A stretch of DNA of 64,000 nucleotides from NCBI GenBank assembly GCA_039105265.1, contig JAPFFF010000015.1, forward strand, positions 2,356,001 to 2,420,000, written 5' to 3'. The position numbers and the translations under genes are program-made. Position 1 is the first letter of the stretch. The number at the start of each line of letters is the position of its first letter. This document shows positions 17,850 to 28,300 of this stretch, piece after piece. Source of the stretch: Tritrichomonas musculus. Taxonomy: Eukaryota; Parabasalia; Tritrichomonadida; Tritrichomonadidae. The notes beneath the pieces were generated by a model, which saw only the letters and a list, made by a program, of their open reading frames with translations, did no database searches and was not told where the DNA came from.

Positions 17850-18263
17850 ATGAATGATCCTTTTTTTGCAATAGTTGATGAAGCACAGCCTGTTTTTGCA
17901 TCTAAAACATTACAATCTGATGAAGCGCCAAAATTAGATAAATTTCAATCAAGAAACAATTATAATAATATTAATAATAATGATATTATTCCAAAAAGAG
18001 CATCGCATAATAATGAATTTCAAAACAGAAATTATGACTATGAGCAATTTTCGTCAAGAAATAATTTTCATCATTCACAAAATTGCCGAAAAGATTTTCA
18101 TAATTATCAAGAGCATAAGCCTCGCCTACCATCGATGCTCGATGATATTAAAGGGCCTAAACCATTAAAAATTAATCCAAAAAAACCTCCTGAATCAAAA
18201 AAATTTTTCAACATTCAAGTTCCTGACCATTATACTTATGCTAAACCTTATGATGGCGTTTAA
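17850..18263 (+). CDS. Small Asn-rich hypothetical protein
   Basis: A 137-residue polar protein, rich in Asn (NNYNNINNND) and aromatics, with a proline/lysine-rich C-terminus (KPPESKKFF, then VPDHYTYAKPYDGV). No domain is recognised. It is probably disordered. Its start is 107 bp from the divergent ubiquitin-eS31 gene, so the two may share a promoter. The reading frame is clean and the C-terminus looks conserved in character, so I treat it as a real gene with moderate confidence. Confidence 0.55.
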   Translation: MNDPFFAIVDEAQPVFASKTLQSDEAPKLDKFQSRNNYNNINNNDIIPKRASHNNEFQNRNYDYEQFSSRNNFHHSQNCRKDFHNYQEHKPRLPSMLDDIKGPKPLKINPKKPPESKKFFNIQVPDHYTYAKPYDGV

Positions 18264-18427
18264 TTGATTCTTCAAAAAATAATATACTTTTTTTGTTTGT
18301 TTGAATAAAAGAAAAAAATTCAATATTTATATTATACTATTATTCCTAAATAAATTATAGCAATTGCTGGTGTATCAAATCCAACTTTTGATTAAAAGCA
18401 TTTAAAGTATTTGCCTATTTCATTAAT

Positions 18428-19829
18428 TACCCCCAACTCGCTACAAATGGTTATTTTCATGTACGTTATATGTTAACAAGTTTTTTGTTAACCTGAAAAA
18501 AATAATTTTTTTATGGTTAACATTTTTTTCTCCTCATAAATACTCATAAAAATATTCAATTTCTTTTAAATAAAATCAAATAAATGAAATATTTTTTAAA
18601 TATTTACAATAAAACAAAGAGAATGACAATAAATTTTCATAAAATTTTGACGATAAAATAACCAAAAAGTGACAAGAAGTCCATTATTTACAAAAGCAAA
18701 AGCAATTTTTCAAACGCAATTTCCATTATACAAGCTTTTTTTTCGCATTTACTCGTCAACTAATCGATAGAGATTCATTTAATGTTTTATTAGAACCTTT
18801 GTAGCATGTTTTTGTCTTATTTTCAAAATTACATTTTACTTGTCGAGCCTTTTTTTACAGAAAATACTCTTTTTTTTCCTCAAGAGTTTCCTATATCTCT
18901 TTATTTGTTTTACTTTCAACCTAGCTTCTTTCTTATTTCCTCCTATTTTAGAAAATCCAAGATTCACCTAGTTTTATATATATAAATTGCTTTTTTTCTC
19001 AATTAATTTTCTTTTTTAATTTGTTATATAACCATTTTTTTTTTGTTTTTACTTATTTATTAAAGGCTGTTTCCAATTAATCAAATATCAAAAAACAAAT
19101 CTCTCAAATTCGATGATTTTATTCAATAAACCTACCAAGAAATCGATACTGCTAATAAAAATTTCGTTATATACTTTGCATTTACAAAAAAAATTCATTT
19201 TTATTCTAACCTTAAATTCTTTAGAGAAACCTCAAAATTTTATTTGCTTTTTTAATCGTGCTTTTTTTTCTTCCAAAATATAATATAGAACCATGCTCGC
19301 ATATCTTTTACTTCTCTCTAAAATTTGCAAATAATATTATATTTTGGAAGAAAAATCAAAATTTTCAATTTCTGTTTCGATAGTTATTATCACCTTTAAA
19401 ACTTATTTTTATTTTCTCATAACAGTTTTTAAAAGATTCAAAGCCGAATAAGATATTTGCAATTTATTATCAGTAAATCAGGAAAATTTTTAGGACCGTA
19501 TTTAAGTAAATATAAAAACATTAAATACTCAGAGCATATAATATTAAGGGATATGAAAACCTTTCATAACTCTTTTCTTTTATCACATTATTAAAATAAT
19601 ATCATTTTTACCTCTTTTTTTTTCCTTCATTTTTTTATCATATAAGCATCTTTGCATGTAGTTAATAAAAGGTATATTTATTTTTTGAAAACTCTTTTTC
19701 TTCAGTATTTATTATTAATTTTTGTTTTTTGTACGTTTTTCTTATTCAATTTTCTCTCTCAATTTCATTCAAAAAAATAACGAAAAAATAACGTATCAAA
19801 AAATAACCATTTGTAGCGAGGAGGGGGTA
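18428..19829. mobile_element. Non-autonomous TIR element, 1.4 kb, TA-flanked
   Basis: 42-bp terminal inverted repeats lie at 18428-18469 and 19788-19829 and match at 36 of 42 positions. They share TACCCCC, CTCGCTACAAATGGTTATTT and TACGTTAT. If the outer TA is the target site, the element runs from CCCCC to GGGGG, as in Tc1/mariner. The 1.4-kb length is also close to mariner size, but no transposase frame is present. The interior is AT-rich and contains a second inverted repeat (19268-19352). Confidence 0.75.
19268..19352. repeat. Internal inverted repeat, 18-bp arms
   Basis: TTCTTCCAAAATATAATA at 19268-19285 is exactly complementary to 19335-19352, with a 49-base loop. It lies inside the 1.4-kb TIR element and may be a nested smaller element or a structural hairpin. 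Confidence 0.75.
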
Positions 19830-19907
19830 TTGCTTTTTTTGAGTGACAAAAGTTTGAATAAATTTCGATCAAATTTGAAAGATTTCCTTAATTTTGAATA
19901 TTTTTTG

Positions 19908-19909
<2 letters not shown>

Positions 19910-19942
<33 letters not shown>
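19910..19942. repeat. Poly(T) run, 33 bp
   Basis: An uninterrupted run of 33 T between the end of the 1.4-kb TIR element and the KDSR gene. Confidence 0.95.
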
Positions 19943-19946
<4 letters not shown>

Positions 19947-20078
19947 AAAAATATTTTGCTCTAATAGTAAAAGGTAAGAAAAGGGGCGAAAAAAAAGAGG
20001 TTCATAAAATAATAGCCAATTCTTCACAATTTTTGAATATATAAATAATTGATAGAATGAATCATAAAAGTTAATCAT

Positions 20079-20083
20079 TCATT
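20079..20083 (+). promoter_or_regulatory. Candidate initiator of the KDSR gene
   Basis: TCATT (core TCAYW) has its A at 20081, 13 bases before the ATG at 20094. A second TCATT lies 5 bases upstream. The short leader fits trichomonad genes. Confidence 0.4.
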
Positions 20084-20093
20084 TCTTGTAAAT

Positions 20094-21053
20094 ATGAATA
20101 TTATTCTAGAAATTTATATTGTCATCGCAATTCTTGCTATTCTTTTATTTATATTTAGACATTTCTATCCAGGAAAAACGCATATGGAAAACGCAAATGT
20201 TGTTATCACAGGAGGATCATCAGGCGTTGGATTAGCAGTCGCACAAGAATGCCTTGACAGGGGAGCTCATAAGGTCGTTCTTATTGCACGAAATCGTGAA
20301 GGACTTGAAAAGGCTTCACAAACATTAAAATATGATAAATCCAATCAAGAAGTCATTACATACTCTGCCGATGTTTCAAATTGGGAATCTATAAAATCAG
20401 CTTTCGATAATATAAAGGAATCTGTTAAAACAATTAACTATCTTTTTGCAAATGCAGGATTTTCAAAGCCAGGACTATTTCAAGATACAACAGATGATGA
20501 TTTTAAAAAACATATAGGTGTTGATTATCTTGGTGCAGCTTATACATCAAGATTAGCTTTGCCTATGATGCAAAAGGGATCGCATATGACATATTCCGGA
20601 AGTGTTTGTAGCATCTTCACATTCGCTGGATATTCGGCATATGGTTCTGCAAAATATGCTATAAGGGGGCTTGCTGAAACTCTTAGGAATGAATTACGAT
20701 CAAGTCATATTAATGTTCACATGGGAATATTATCAACAGTTGACACCCCAGGTTTGAAAAGAGAAAATGAGTTTAAGCCAGATGTTTGTTCTGCGATTGA
20801 AGGAACAGCAACTGTTTTCCCACCTTCTTATATCGCCAAGATGTTATTGAAAGGTATTGACCGTAACGATTACTACATTACGATGGAATTCTTATCATGG
20901 ATTATGGCTGAAATTGGATTTGGGATTTGTCCAACGAGTAATATTTTCATGCAACTTATTTTTGCACCTTTCATTCCATTAATTCGCTTTGGTGCACTTA
21001 TTTATGTTGATGTTTTGGCTAGAAATCCATTGCCAAAAGTGAAATCGGATTAA
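20094..21053 (+). CDS. 3-ketodihydrosphingosine reductase-like SDR (KDSR/Tsc10 type)
   Basis: A 319-residue short-chain dehydrogenase. An N-terminal membrane segment (about 3-22) precedes the Rossmann motif TGGSSGVG (39-46). It also has NAG (ANAGFSKPG), the catalytic Tyr/Lys in YGSAK (about 182-186), and a KDSR-type segment (VDTPGLKRENEFKP). The KDSR family has a DTPG..EN..KP pattern at this place, which makes it the best match. A hydrophobic C-terminal stretch (about 270-305) suggests a second membrane contact. It would reduce 3-ketosphinganine to sphinganine at the ER using NADPH. Confidence 0.75.
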   Translation: MNIILEIYIVIAILAILLFIFRHFYPGKTHMENANVVITGGSSGVGLAVAQECLDRGAHKVVLIARNREGLEKASQTLKYDKSNQEVITYSADVSNWESIKSAFDNIKESVKTINYLFANAGFSKPGLFQDTTDDDFKKHIGVDYLGAAYTSRLALPMMQKGSHMTYSGSVCSIFTFAGYSAYGSAKYAIRGLAETLRNELRSSHINVHMGILSTVDTPGLKRENEFKPDVCSAIEGTATVFPPSYIAKMLLKGIDRNDYYITMEFLSWIMAEIGFGICPTSNIFMQLIFAPFIPLIRFGALIYVDVLARNPLPKVKSD

Positions 21054-21423
21054 TATTAATATTATATAAATTTGTCTTTCAATTTTGAATCTTTTGATAT
21101 AAAATTTTCAATACTGTTACTGAAAAAGCCCAGTCTTCAGATATTTGAATGTAAAAATAGCAACCGGTAAATTAAGGCTAAAAAACAAGGTCAAACAATT
21201 CAATATTGTTTAAAAAGAAATATCTCTTTCATATGGTTGAGTGAAAGAATTAAGCTGATCTTTCTGAAGTCTAGCATTCATTTGGCTTATATCAGTAATC
21301 ATTGTGCGGTTAACAAGTGATAAGCATTTTCTTATATTTTTTTTTTTTTTTGAGGTAAAAATCCAATACGTTATTTTTTGAACAGGAGAACGTTTATTAT
21401 TTGAATAGTTGGGTCAAATCCAT

Positions 21424-21813
21424 TTACCCAAAAAAAGTACTAGAACTACTGAATGAGTGAGAAGGAGAAAATGTACTAGATTCAGTGAATGAATTAAAAG
21501 GAGAGAAAGAGTTGGATTCATTAAATGAATGCGAAGGAGAAAATGAACTAGATTCAGTAAATGAATGAGAAGGAGAGAATGAACTAGAGCTACTGAATGA
21601 GTGTGAAGGAGAGAAAGAACTGAATCCTGTGAATGAATGCGAAGGAGAAAATGTGTTAGATTCAGTGAATGAATTAGAAAGAGAAAATGAACTAGATTCA
21701 GTGAATGAGTGAGAAGGAGAAAATGAACTAGATTCAGTAAATGAATGCGAAGGAGAGAAAGAGTTGGATTCAGTGAATGAATGCGAAGGAGAAAATGAAC
21801 TAGATTCAGAGAA
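21424..21813 (-). pseudogene. Open frame of 12-residue Ser/Phe-rich repeats without start codon
   Basis: A 36-bp tandem repeat, read on the minus strand, stays open for 129 codons from 21813 to the TAA at 21426-21424. The units read HSFTESSSFSPS with variants (HSFTESNSFSPS, HSFSSSSSFSPS, NSFTESNTFSPS), about ten in all. Many differences between units are synonymous (CAT/CAC, TTT/TTC, TCA/TCT/TCG). That suggests the protein sequence was under selection. There is no ATG, and a TGA stands just upstream (21816-21814). No splice site of the trichomonad type was seen. It looks like the C-terminal end of a Ser-rich repeat protein whose front is lost or lies in an exon I cannot see. The plus-strand frames contain stops. 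Confidence 0.6.
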
Positions 21814-22123
21814 TCAAACTTTTTTCACTTGGATGAGAATAAATTTTTGGTGGCATTAAAATATTTATATATCATATATGGCAAGTATTTATCAAATTTA
21901 CATCAGAGTATTCGTGCTTTCATTGAATATTTAGAAAAAATATATATTTACAGAAAAAATGTTATTAATGCAAATTATAATATAATTATATTTATATTAA
22001 AATAAATAAATGAAATAATACTGAAATTTTATGATTATTATTGTGAAAATTATATTTCATAAGTGATTATGAGAAAAACTTTTTGATAAAATTATTATCA
22101 AAAAATTGAATTTTTTTTTCATT

Positions 22124-23065
22124 CACTCAATCCACTTTTGCTAAAAACTACAAACGCTCAATTTGGATGTTCACAAGTGGATTTGCATGCCATTCTGTGT
22201 TAATCCAAATGTTAACCATATAAACAAGCCTAGTCTTTGAGATTTTAAATAGGTCAGTCTACTCATCATAATATCTAAATATATTTTGTTAACTTTTTGT
22301 TCAACTTGTTCAAAATCGTTTATAAGCAGAGTATCATTCATGAAACATTTTTCGTATATTAAATCAAACCAGAGTTGAAAGGAAATTATAAAAAAGATAT
22401 CATTAAATCGATAAAAGATAAATTAACGTACAAAAAAAAAATTTATAAGTTGTTAATTTTTGTTAAAACCATGTTTTTCTTGTTTAATTTCAAAATTACT
22501 AAATATATCGTAGCTAAAACATAATCATGTCAAAAAAATGTTTTTTTTGCCAATTATTATTTAATAAAAATAATCAATTATAATTCATTTTTTATTAAAT
22601 ATAAAATATATTATAATATACATTATATATAAAATAAAAATCATATTTTTTGATTTTTGAAATGCAAAATGAGGAGGAAAAAAGTTTTCATTCATGAAAA
22701 AAATTGAAAAAAATAAACATTAAAAATTTAACTTTTTAAAGTATCATATAAATAATATCAATTCAAATTTCAATGATTTAAAATTTAATTTTTAACTTTT
22801 TGATATAAAATTTATCTGTAATTTTATTTGATTGTTTTTTTTAAAAAATGATTTTTAAGTGATGATTTTAATATTTTTAATATCAATGATAAAAATAATT
22901 TAAAAAAATTAACATTGTGGAAATAAACAAAAAAATATCTCTGTAGAGTAATAAGCTATAATAATAAGGCAAAATACAAATAATACAAGGCAAAATACAA
23001 AATTGAATAGTTTTGTAGTGCTACAAAAATACTGTATTTTTTTTGTAGTAAAAGTGGATTGAGTG
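22124..23065. mobile_element. TIR element, 0.94 kb, non-autonomous
   Basis: CACTCAATCCACTTTT at 22124-22139 is the exact complement of 23050-23065. After a short gap, ACTACAAA is also shared at both ends. The base triplet ATT flanks both outer ends (22121-22123 and 23066-23068), a possible 3-bp duplication. AAAACTTTTTGA also occurs directly repeated at 22075-22086 and 23069-23080. No transposase frame is present inside. Confidence 0.6.
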
Positions 23066-23658
23066 ATTAAAACTTTTTGAAATGGTTAAGCTTGTGAAAT
23101 TTATGACAATATATTTAGAATCACTGTTAAAAATTCAAATGTTTTACATATTATATTTTGAATATCTTAATACCAGAATTAGAGTGAGAAGACTTTTATA
23201 GATCGTTTAAAAAATCAAATATATGATTAAATTGATATGTGAAAACCAACTATAATTTCATTTTATCAAATTTATCTCAATTTTCATTATAAAGTGCAAG
23301 TTTTTTTCGAGCTATTGGCTAATACGAAACAAAAAAATCATATGTTTTTTTTTTTTTTTTTTTTAATTATGCAATTTTTTTGTTTCAAAAGAAGAAATGA
23401 AATCTTCCAAATTGGTTTAATACAGTTTCAGAGGAATTTAACCTGCTTTTTACTTTTCATGATATTTTAAATTAAATATTATCGTTTTTTGGCCATGAAA
23501 ACACAAAAAGTTCTAATTCCAAATGTTTTATTTTGGCCTAAAAAAAATGATTTAGTTTTTTTCATCATTTTCTTAAAATTTGATTTTTCTTGAATTTTGT
23601 TCTAGAACTTTTTTTTTCTTGGGGAAAAATATTGAAATACTTATATGGTCAGTTCACA

Positions 23659-24210
23659 ATGTTAGCGATATTCATAGCTTTAATTGCATCAGAGCCAAAA
23701 GTTACTAATAAAGTTTATTTTGATATCGCAATTGGTGGTAATAAAGTAGGACGAATTTTAATGGGCCTTTATGGTGAAGTTGTTCCAAAAACAGTTGAAA
23801 ATTTCTTACATTTGTGCCTATGTGATAAACAGAGCGATGACGGAACCCAACTTTGCTATAAAAATAGCATATTTCACAGAATTATACCGAATTTTATGAT
23901 ACAAGGCGGCGATTTCACAAATAGAGATGGAACCGGCGGCATATCAATTTACGGCCACAAGTTTGATGACGAAAACTTTCAAATAAAACATACTGGCCCA
24001 GGTCTATTATCAATGGCAAATTCTGGTCCAAATACAAACGGAAGCCAATTCTTTATCACAACTGTTAGGACTGAGTGGCTCGATGGAAAGCATGTCGTTT
24101 TTGGAAGGGTTATGTCGGGAATGAAGATTGTTAAAATGATAGAAGCTGTTGGTTCTCAATCAGGAGCTCCATCACAAGAGGTTGAAATAATAGCATGTGG
24201 AGAGCTTTAA
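23659..24210 (+). CDS. Secretory-pathway cyclophilin (peptidyl-prolyl cis-trans isomerase)
   Basis: A 183-residue protein from the ATG at 23659; the upstream part of the open frame starts only at a TTG. The first 11 residues ([11 protein letters not shown]) are a signal peptide. The cyclophilin core is intact: [33 protein letters not shown], and [10 protein letters not shown] with the Trp that binds cyclosporin. It ends in IIACGEL with no KDEL-type signal. It probably assists protein folding in the ER or is secreted. It ends convergently with the transporter gene. Confidence 0.93.
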   Translation: MLAIFIALIASEPKVTNKVYFDIAIGGNKVGRILMGLYGEVVPKTVENFLHLCLCDKQSDDGTQLCYKNSIFHRIIPNFMIQGGDFTNRDGTGGISIYGHKFDDENFQIKHTGPGLLSMANSGPNTNGSQFFITTVRTEWLDGKHVVFGRVMSGMKIVKMIEAVGSQSGAPSQEVEIIACGEL

Positions 24211-24370
24211 AAAGTTAAAATTTCAACATCGCACTAAAATTCACATTTTTCTTACTTTTTTGAATAAACATTTTTTTTATATCATAAATTCTTTTGTAAA
24301 TAATAGTATTCCTTTAATAAATTCTATTTATTGATAATATAATAAAGAAATTCAATATTTTTATATTTGA

Positions 24371-25375
24371 CTACTCATCAACAAATATTTTCAGTTTGTC
24401 AAGGACTTCTATCCAGCATATCAAAAAAGGAATACAAAGCAATGTGGTCCAAAAAATCATTGTTGATGAAACTCCGGGGCCAATTCCAGAAATACTTGAC
24501 ATAATAAAACTTGTAGTTCCAGTAGGAAGTGTGGACATCAATACACATTGCCTGCTAAGCCTGTTAGACATCTTAAACGCCATACAAAACAATAATGTGA
24601 AAAATGGCATAATGACATGTCTTGCAAATACACATACAAGAAACTTTATCCAATTGCAAGCGACAATTGAGTTCTGAGCAATGAATCCACCAACACAAAT
24701 CAGGCATATTCCAAGTACCTCACTTCCTAAGAAATCCATCAAAGAATTTAAAAATGTTGGTAATTTCCATCCAGTACATGACCATATAACACCAAGTACA
24801 TTACCTAATATAATAGGACTCTTTACCATTTGAATCACGACAATTTTGCATATATCCCAGCCTGTTTTTTTCTTTACTAATGTTCCACCAGGACCAATTT
24901 CTCTAGGCTGATGCTTGCTGAGGTAAATATTAGACAACACTAAATAAATTGGAGTTGTTATCAGATCATTACTTAATGTGATCATTGGAAGCATAATACT
25001 TTCCTCGCGGTCCCACATTGTATAAAATATTGGGAAACCTACAACAATATAATTGACGAAAACACATGGGAGAACTGCACCAAGATAATTTTTAAATCTA
25101 TCTTTATAAGGAATCAAGAAAAATAATAAAAATAAAATAAAAGTGGCAATTGTAGTTAAGGCTCCAACAACAAAAGGCATAAAATTCAATTCTTTGATTT
25201 TTTTCTTCGACAAATTTTGTGCAACAAGACATAGATAGCAAACTTTGAATAAAAAGAAATTTAATGTTGAAACAGAACTCATTGGTAAAAATCCAAATTT
25301 GAATGCAATGAATCCAAAAAGGATAATGACTAGAATACTAAACCCAATTTGGACAATTACTGCATAATCAACCAT
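24371..25375 (-). CDS. Auxin efflux carrier-like (PIN-like, AEC family) membrane transporter
   Basis: A 334-residue protein with about ten predicted membrane segments in two halves, joined by a polar loop near residues 150-175. NYIVVGFPIFYTMW in the fourth segment resembles the N..G.P signature of auxin efflux carrier family proteins. The length fits the short AEC/PIN-like transporters (about 300-400 aa). In protists the substrate is unknown. The protein could sit in the plasma membrane or an internal membrane; no signal peptide is needed because the first helix starts at residue 6. It ends 160 bp from the cyclophilin gene. Confidence 0.72.
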   Translation of the reverse strand: MVDYAVIVQIGFSILVIILFGFIAFKFGFLPMSSVSTLNFFLFKVCYLCLVAQNLSKKKIKELNFMPFVVGALTTIATFILFLLFFLIPYKDRFKNYLGAVLPCVFVNYIVVGFPIFYTMWDREESIMLPMITLSNDLITTPIYLVLSNIYLSKHQPREIGPGGTLVKKKTGWDICKIVVIQMVKSPIILGNVLGVIWSCTGWKLPTFLNSLMDFLGSEVLGICLICVGGFIAQNSIVACNWIKFLVCVFARHVIMPFFTLLFCMAFKMSNRLSRQCVLMSTLPTGTTSFIMSSISGIGPGVSSTMIFWTTLLCIPFLICWIEVLDKLKIFVDE

Positions 25376-28300
25376 TTTATATGTTTATGTTATGTCAAAG
25401 GTTTATTATTTTCAATGAATTATTTTAATTTGATAAAAATTGTTCACAATTTCTTTTCTTTAATATTTCTCAATTTTCTGAAATGATAGATCACTAATTA
25501 AAGCACCTATTTAAATGAATTCAATAATTTTGAATAATTACAATTTCATATAAAAAAGAAAAACAATGATAAAATAAAGTGCTACTTATGTTAATGAAAT
25601 TTTTAAGTTCTCTAATTAATATTATATTATAAAATGTTGAAAGTTATTTTATTAATTTTATGAATCCAATAAAGAGATATTTTAATATTTATTTTGAATG
25701 TAACGATTGATTTTTGAAAGATGATATTAATGTATGAAGTTTGGAATATTATAATATAATTATTTTATGTAAAATATTCAAAAAATTGTTTATGTTTTTT
25801 TTTGATATCTTAATAATTATTCATTTGAATATATTAATTATATTATTTCTATAATTATTTTTTAATATATAAAATAAAATATGAAAATAATTACACTTTC
25901 ATTTTTATATATGATATTTGATATCAGATTTCTTGTAAAAACAAATTTTTGTGCATAATCTATGATTAGATTGGCATAAAATTATGATAAATAATGTAAT
26001 GTCTCTTTAAATTGGATATAATTTTATTTGTATTGATAATCAACAAATTATTAAAAAACAAACCTATTAATGCTTTATAAGACTGAAAACCTATTTATAC
26101 TATATCACTAAAAAAACATATTAATAAGAATTATGCTATATTTATTTAACATCAATGCTATCAAAAAACATATTATTTAAAAAAAAAATCAAAAAACATA
26201 AAGACTCAATAAAAACACTCATAAAAGAAATGGTATCTAATGCTATACCATTAATTTAAAATTCAAACCGAATTTAACTAATTCGAAAAAATAATAAATA
26301 TTTCCAATATTTCTCGTATAGCTCTCTTTAAACTCAAAAAGATACCACATTTCAAAAATACTTTTTTATGGATATTGTAATGGTAATAATTATTTTTCTT
26401 TATTTCTTTTATAGATCATTTGAGAAAGCATTTCTTTTCAAAAAATTGAATTTAAGGGTATAAATTAGGTTTTGAAAAATAGGTTTATTTGAGATGAGGA
26501 TTTTTTTTATTTTATTCTAAAATAATTATTTTCAAATAATTATCTGGGACAATCGTTTTTTTCTACGCCACTTTTTGAATGGTTTTTCTATCGATGAGCT
26601 ACTCATGGAATATATATAAACAAAACATATCATCTATTAAGCGAATATATATATTGGTATAAAAGAATAACTGTGAATGAATGTCAAAATGGTTTAATTT
26701 GTATTGTTAATTGTAGTAATCTTTGTTAATAAATGAATATATAACATTGAACTTGCTGTAATGATTCAAACATCGAATGTTGTAAAATCAAATACAATTT
26801 GATTGCGAAAATTAAAATATGAAGTATAATGTTAGAAGTAATGATCTTGATGGCTGTATTCCATTAACATTATATTTGTTTGAGGATAATACAGTAAAAT
26901 TTCTTGCTGTTATCCGCAAATATTGTGCGCATTCAAAAATACAATCGCAAAAAATCCATAATTTTTTTATTTTTATCCACCATTCAAATTTGAGATCCCA
27001 CAGAAAATTGAGAGAACGAAGCAAAATAATAGGAGAGATGTGTATAGTAACGGCAAAAATATAAAATTGCTTTATTTTTTAAATATATATTGTAATTAAT
27101 GTATTATTAAATATTGAATATAATATTGTCTGGTTTTAATCGATAAATGCATCGGTAAACAAAAAACTTTTTTTGTGAAAAATAATTACAATAAATATTC
27201 AATTTAATAAAAATATTTTTTTTTCATATCTTTTTATTATATTGTTTTTTCGATATATTTTATATATTTATATTATTATGTTAAATTGGTTATATTATTT
27301 ATTATTTCTTTAACTTTTAATATTTGCATTTGTTTTAATTATTAAAATTATATTTATACTGCAAAGGTGATATTTATGTTTTTCTTCATGTTAGCATGTT
27401 AGTTTACTCTTGTGAGCATAATATAATACATTATTACTATCATCAGCATGACCAAGGTTTGATTTTTATTTTGACATAAAAATTGATGCTAGAACTCATA
27501 TTCACTAAAATTACTCTAAATACATGAATGTATATCTCGTTGGCAAACAAAACAATAATTCTTCTTGGTTTCAATCAATAAAAAAATGGAATTTCGTTCT
27601 TTGGTATATTAAAAATTTATATTTTATTTTTTATATTTTTATTAACTCAAAGCATAATATAATTATTTCAATTTTGTTATATTTTATTTTTAGATTTATT
27701 CATTTATTCAGTATCAATAGAAAATTGATCATTGAAAAAAAAATTCAGAATGTATTTTGAATTCATATCTCAATATTTTTGAATATATATATCAATATAT
27801 ATCTTAATATTTATGAGATATTGAAATATTTGAAATAACCTTTTAAAAAGTGTTTACATTTTATGACAATTTTAATATAAATATTCATTGATTGTAAACA
27901 TGTATATTCATTTATTTATATCTAATATATATATTATGTTTAATATAAAATATTGTAAATTGATATTGCAGCTAATATCAATGGATTAATGAAATTATCG
28001 AGGTCCATATTTAAAAGAAATTCTTAGATGCACCTATCGAGTAGTTTGTTGCAATTATTAGTTCATTTTATTTCATACACGAATAAAAATAATATTTTAA
28101 ATTTGTAAGAAATAAAATTAACCAGAATCCTCTAAAATAATAAAAGTTTAACAAAAAACTAATTTTTTTTTTTAAATTCCTTAAATTTTAGTTCATTTTT
28201 AAATATATACCTCAGGAGCATGCTAATATCAATATATGTTACAGAATAAGGTATTATATTTATTAAATCTTTCTCAAATAATGTTAGATAGAAAAGATAT

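Larger units (their letters stand above)
18264..20093. other. Intergenic stretch filled by a TIR element
   Basis: AT-rich spacer almost entirely occupied by the inverted-repeat element at 18428-19829. A run of 33 T (19910-19942) follows before the KDSR gene. I see no other gene. Confidence 0.6.
21054..23658. other. Intergenic stretch with repeat frame and TIR element
   Basis: AT-rich spacer. It holds the 36-bp repeat frame (21424-21813), the TIR element (22124-23065) and T-runs near 21338-21351 and 23346-23363. The rest shows no gene. Confidence 0.6.

Noticed and set aside
19722-19964. 80-codon open frame near the T-run
   Set aside because: It lies across a TIR element end and a homopolymer and reads as low-complexity Phe/Leu; chance frame.
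26812-27064. Open frames on both strands in the gene desert
   Set aside because: Short, overlapping on opposite strands, no motif and no good start context; kept as intergenic.
27524-27760. 78-codon frame in the desert
   Set aside because: Mostly Phe/Ile/Tyr from AT-rich sequence; no protein pattern.
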